Program-made: the position numbers and the translations under genes
The notes under the pieces: generated by a model
What the model was told of the DNA's origin: nothing
The model's input: the letters and a program-made list of their open reading frames with translations, nothing else
The model's database searches: none
Shown here: positions 39,835-42,222 of the stretch, in pieces
Numbering within the stretch: the first letter of the stretch is position 1
How the letters are laid out: every line of letters begins with the position of its first letter
Origin: CAYNWT01 sp964450955
GTDB taxonomy: Bacteria > Planctomycetota > Planctomycetia > Planctomycetales > Planctomycetaceae
DNA: 42,222 nt
NCBI GenBank assembly: GCA_964450955.1
Contig: CAYVFI010000047.1
Location: forward strand, 1 to 42,222
Direction of reading: 5' to 3'

Positions 39835-41964
39835 GTGGCTTCACGATATTACATCCGCTTTCGAGGCCGAAAGCTTGGACCGTTAACCGTCGACCGGTTA
39901 CACGCGCTTGCCAGGCGTGGTCGCTTCGCGAGGCACTACGAAGTCTCTACCGACGGCAAGCGATGGATGCCCGCAGCCGATTACCCGGAACTGTTTCCGG
40001 ATTCTTCCGGTGCCGATGACGACTACGACGAGTTCGGCGGCGGCGACGATGAGATGCCCGAAGACCCCTGGGCGGACGATCCGGATCAGCCACGCAAAAA
40101 AAAAGGTAAGACCCGACGACGTCAGAAAACTCAGTCATTTACTCCGCCGCCTCCACCACCAATCGATGACACACCCATCGATTCGGCCGGTTCCAGTGAC
40201 GAACCAACACCGCGGCGGAAGCGAACCATACGCAAAACCGTCAGCCGCCCTGCTGCCATAGACGACGATTCTCCGATCGTAGACGAAGAAGAGGAGATCA
40301 TCGAAGAAGTCCGCCCGTCCGCAAAAGCGCGTCGCGGTCGGCGGCGGCGAGTTGTCGCCAGCGAAGAAGATTACGACGATGAACGTGGTGGCGGTGGTGG
40401 TGGTGGTGGCGGTGGCGGTGGCGGAACCACAATTGTCCAGGGCGGGGGTGGTAGTACTCCCGGCACCGTCAACGTCAATGTCACCGTCGAACAGACAAGC
40501 GGGCGCAGTTCAACTCGCACGCCCACACCCAGACGGTCAAACCCATCCCTGTTTGACATGGCGTCGGCTCAGGCAGAACAACTGCACAAGCTGGATGGCG
40601 ACGACGAGGATGACGAAGTAGACGCCCCGAAAAAGAAGAAGCGCTTCTTTGGGCTGTTCGGCGGTAAAGACGTCGAAGAATCGAAATTAGAACCGTACCT
40701 GCAAAAGATGTACGACCTGACGGAAGTGCTGGGAACCGTCAAGTTTGGTATGGAGAAGGTCATCCTGATCGGTTCAGGCGGCGAAGAAATCAACGTCGCC
40801 GATCACATGAGATCGGGCGACGGAGCCGACATCATTGGGCTGCTGACAATGTTGGCGTTCCAAAGTAAATCGTCAGACATCCACTTCGAACCGGGCCCCG
40901 ACGGCGCGGATATTCGAATGCGTATTGACGGTTCGCTGGTCCAACTGGTGCACCTGCCGAAATCCGCAGTCAACAAGACGTACGGAGTCTGCAAGGTTTT
41001 GTGCGAGTGCGATTTGGGTTCTCGTCGCGAGATTCAGGAAGGCAACTATTCAGTCGTCGCTCCCGGCCGCCGCGTTGATTATCGAGTCAGTTTCACGCCC
41101 AGTGTTCATGGCCAAAAACTGGCCATTCGTGTTCTGGACCTGGAGAACTCACCCCAGTCCATGAAACAACTCGGCGCGCCACCGCGACTGCTGCGAACGC
41201 TGCGCGATGTGATGACACAGAATGCCGGCATGGTTTTGATGTGTGGTCCAACCGGTTCCGGAAAAACAACGACTCTCTATTCGTTGATTCGCGGCATCGA
41301 CGTCAAAACGCGAAACGTGATGACTTTGGAAGACCCGGTCGAATACCAAATCGACGGTGTGACGCAGATGTCTATCGATAAGGAACACGGCAAAGGGTTC
41401 AGCGAAATGCTGCCCGCGATGCTGCGGCAGGACCCGGACGTACTACTGATCGGAGAAATCCGAGACGCGGTCTCCGCGCAAATTTCGATGCAGGCGACCA
41501 TGACTGGTCACCTGGTTCTTTCAACAGTTCACGCACCCGACACTCTCTCAACACTGTACCGTCTGCTGGACCTTAACGCCGACGCCAACATGGTCGGCGC
41601 CGCGTTGGACATTGTGCTTTCACAGCGACTGGTCAAGGTTCTGTGCCGTGAATGCAAAAAGAAACGCCGCCTCACCAAGCCAGAAGCACAACGCCTGGGC
41701 AAGTACGCCAAGGACCACATCTTCGACCCCAAAGGCTGCAAGCGCTGTCTCGGAACCGGCTTCACTGGTCGTCGAGCGATCTTCGAAATGCTGGACGTGA
41801 AACATCAACTCGGCGATTCAATCTACCAGGCCAAATCACTCGGAGACCTTAAGAAGTCCGTCGACCGCAAGACCTTCGTCACACTTCGAGAAAGCGGACA
41901 CCAACTCGTCGCCAAAGGCGTCACTTCCTTCAGCGAAGTAGACCGAGTCATCGGCGTCCACTAA
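39835..41964 (+). CDS. GspE/PilB-type ATPase with N-terminal GYF_2-like domain
   Basis: The start is GTG 39835, seven bases after the previous stop. Residues 1-50 match a GYF_2 (DUF4339) domain: YYIRFRGRKLGPLTVDRL with STDGKRWMPAADYPELF. A disordered, acidic and basic linker follows, including a run of about 13 glycines (about 184-197). The ATPase part (about 340-700) has Walker A GPTGSGKT (471-478), DPVEYQIDGVTQMS, Walker B LLIGEIRD (about 540), TGHLVLSTVHAPD and the zinc motif CREC...CKRC (604-607, 635-638) of the PilB/GspE/PulE group. The usual T2SSE N-terminal domain is missing and is replaced by GYF_2. It lacks partner platform and pilin genes nearby, although the Tad locus has its own CpaF. 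Confidence 0.86.
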   Translation: MASRYYIRFRGRKLGPLTVDRLHALARRGRFARHYEVSTDGKRWMPAADYPELFPDSSGADDDYDEFGGGDDEMPEDPWADDPDQPRKKKGKTRRRQKTQSFTPPPPPPIDDTPIDSAGSSDEPTPRRKRTIRKTVSRPAAIDDDSPIVDEEEEIIEEVRPSAKARRGRRRRVVASEEDYDDERGGGGGGGGGGGGGTTIVQGGGGSTPGTVNVNVTVEQTSGRSSTRTPTPRRSNPSLFDMASAQAEQLHKLDGDDEDDEVDAPKKKKRFFGLFGGKDVEESKLEPYLQKMYDLTEVLGTVKFGMEKVILIGSGGEEINVADHMRSGDGADIIGLLTMLAFQSKSSDIHFEPGPDGADIRMRIDGSLVQLVHLPKSAVNKTYGVCKVLCECDLGSRREIQEGNYSVVAPGRRVDYRVSFTPSVHGQKLAIRVLDLENSPQSMKQLGAPPRLLRTLRDVMTQNAGMVLMCGPTGSGKTTTLYSLIRGIDVKTRNVMTLEDPVEYQIDGVTQMSIDKEHGKGFSEMLPAMLRQDPDVLLIGEIRDAVSAQISMQATMTGHLVLSTVHAPDTLSTLYRLLDLNADANMVGAALDIVLSQRLVKVLCRECKKKRRLTKPEAQRLGKYAKDHIFDPKGCKRCLGTGFTGRRAIFEMLDVKHQLGDSIYQAKSLGDLKKSVDRKTFVTLRESGHQLVAKGVTSFSEVDRVIGVH

Positions 41965-42015
41965 CGAACGTTCCGTTCGATCGGTATCCGGTGGGTGGAG
42001 GGGCCCGGGTTGGTG
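41964..42015 (+). repeat. Dispersed post-stop element, copy 2
   Basis: This is the second copy of the 52-bp element at 8624-8675 (45 of 52 identical, no gaps). It begins at the last base of the ATPase stop codon. The hairpin CGAACG-TTC-CGTTCG is fully conserved between copies, while differences gather in the 3' half. Confidence 0.75.
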
Positions 42016-42102
42016 GGTGTATCTCCGGTTGGATGGTTGAGGGGGAAGGAACGCCTCGTTGTGTTTCGTTGCGACGGATGCGATTGGAAGCTCAGCCGTT
42101 TT

Positions 42103-42151
42103 ACCGCTAGCGACGGCTCCCGGAGTGGCAGCCGTGGCGACCTCTAGTGGT
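42103..42151. repeat. Imperfect palindrome near the right edge
   Basis: ACCGCTAG (42103-42110) pairs with CTAGTGGT (42144-42151) with one mismatch, and an inner ACGGCT/AGCCGT pair closes a hairpin. The structure sits in the 258-base non-coding end of the window. Confidence 0.55.
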
Positions 42152-42179
42152 ACGGCTATCGATAAATGTCATGCACCGC

Positions 42180-42205
42180 CCGTAGTGGACGAGGCCACGA
42201 GTCCT
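42180..42205 (+). repeat. Distant copy of the 36-bp repeat core
   Basis: About 25 bases beginning CCGTAGTGGACGAGGC match the core of the 22521 tandem repeat with one mismatch, in the same orientation. The sequence contains a short hairpin (GTGG/CCAC). What follows differs from the 22521 array and runs off the window. Confidence 0.72.
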
Positions 42206-42222
42206 CGATCGCGCTACAGAAC

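Overview
This window looks like a chromosomal segment of a planctomycete (order Planctomycetales). The evidence is a DUF1559 pseudopilin-like protein, a BBP2-type porin, a tight-adherence (Tad/Flp) pilus locus, short zinc-ribbon membrane proteins and many intergenic hairpin repeats. The genus cannot be fixed from sequence reading alone. No tRNA, rRNA, transposase, prophage or CRISPR array was seen.

Layout. 1-5930 (all minus strand): a porin with its own terminator, a rhamnulokinase, a secreted PhoD-like phosphatase and a small hypothetical protein. 6198-10503: a HerA/FtsK-type ATPase, an RNase Z-like metallo-beta-lactamase-fold hydrolase, an Uma2-family nuclease and a small hypothetical protein. 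10714-25514: the Tad pilus locus. It holds a CpaC-type secretin, a Gly-rich lipoprotein and a TadD-like TPR lipoprotein, then a divergent metal-related pair (MerC-like and a His/Cys-rich DUF2946-like protein), then Flp pilin, CpaB, CpaE/TadZ, CpaF/TadA, TadB, TadC, a 36-bp tandem repeat, DUF192, TadE-like and TadG-like genes. No prepilin peptidase (TadV/CpaA) lies in the window. 25600-28247: a zinc-ribbon membrane protein, a second, secretin-domain-only protein, and a DUF1559 pseudopilin whose leader carries a cobalamin (B12) riboswitch behind a good sigma-70-type promoter. 28711-35715: a zinc-ribbon protein, adenylosuccinate synthetase, a sirtuin without zinc-binding cysteines, a DUF1294 membrane protein, a large secreted protein of unknown function and a cystathionine gamma-synthase-type PLP enzyme.

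36131-41964 is the most unusual part. A stand-alone LigD-type 3'-phosphoesterase domain protein is divergent from a tight four-gene operon. That operon encodes a zinc-ribbon GTPase, a membrane-anchored protein that looks like a GTPase-associated protein (GAP1-N2-like), a tail-anchored helical protein, and a GspE/PilB-type ATPase whose N-terminus is a GYF_2-like domain. I read it as a GTPase-centred, membrane-associated system coupled to a secretion/pilus-type ATPase. It resembles GTPase-associated systems inferred to act in biological conflict or stress signalling, but with a partner set I do not recognise.

Repeats are a second theme. One 52-bp element follows the stop codons of two unrelated genes (8624 and 41964). 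A 36-bp tandem array sits between tadC and the DUF192 gene, and a related copy lies at the window's right edge. A 77-bp triple-hairpin element lies inside the 5' coding region of the TadE-like gene. All calls come from reading translations and motifs; no database search was run.
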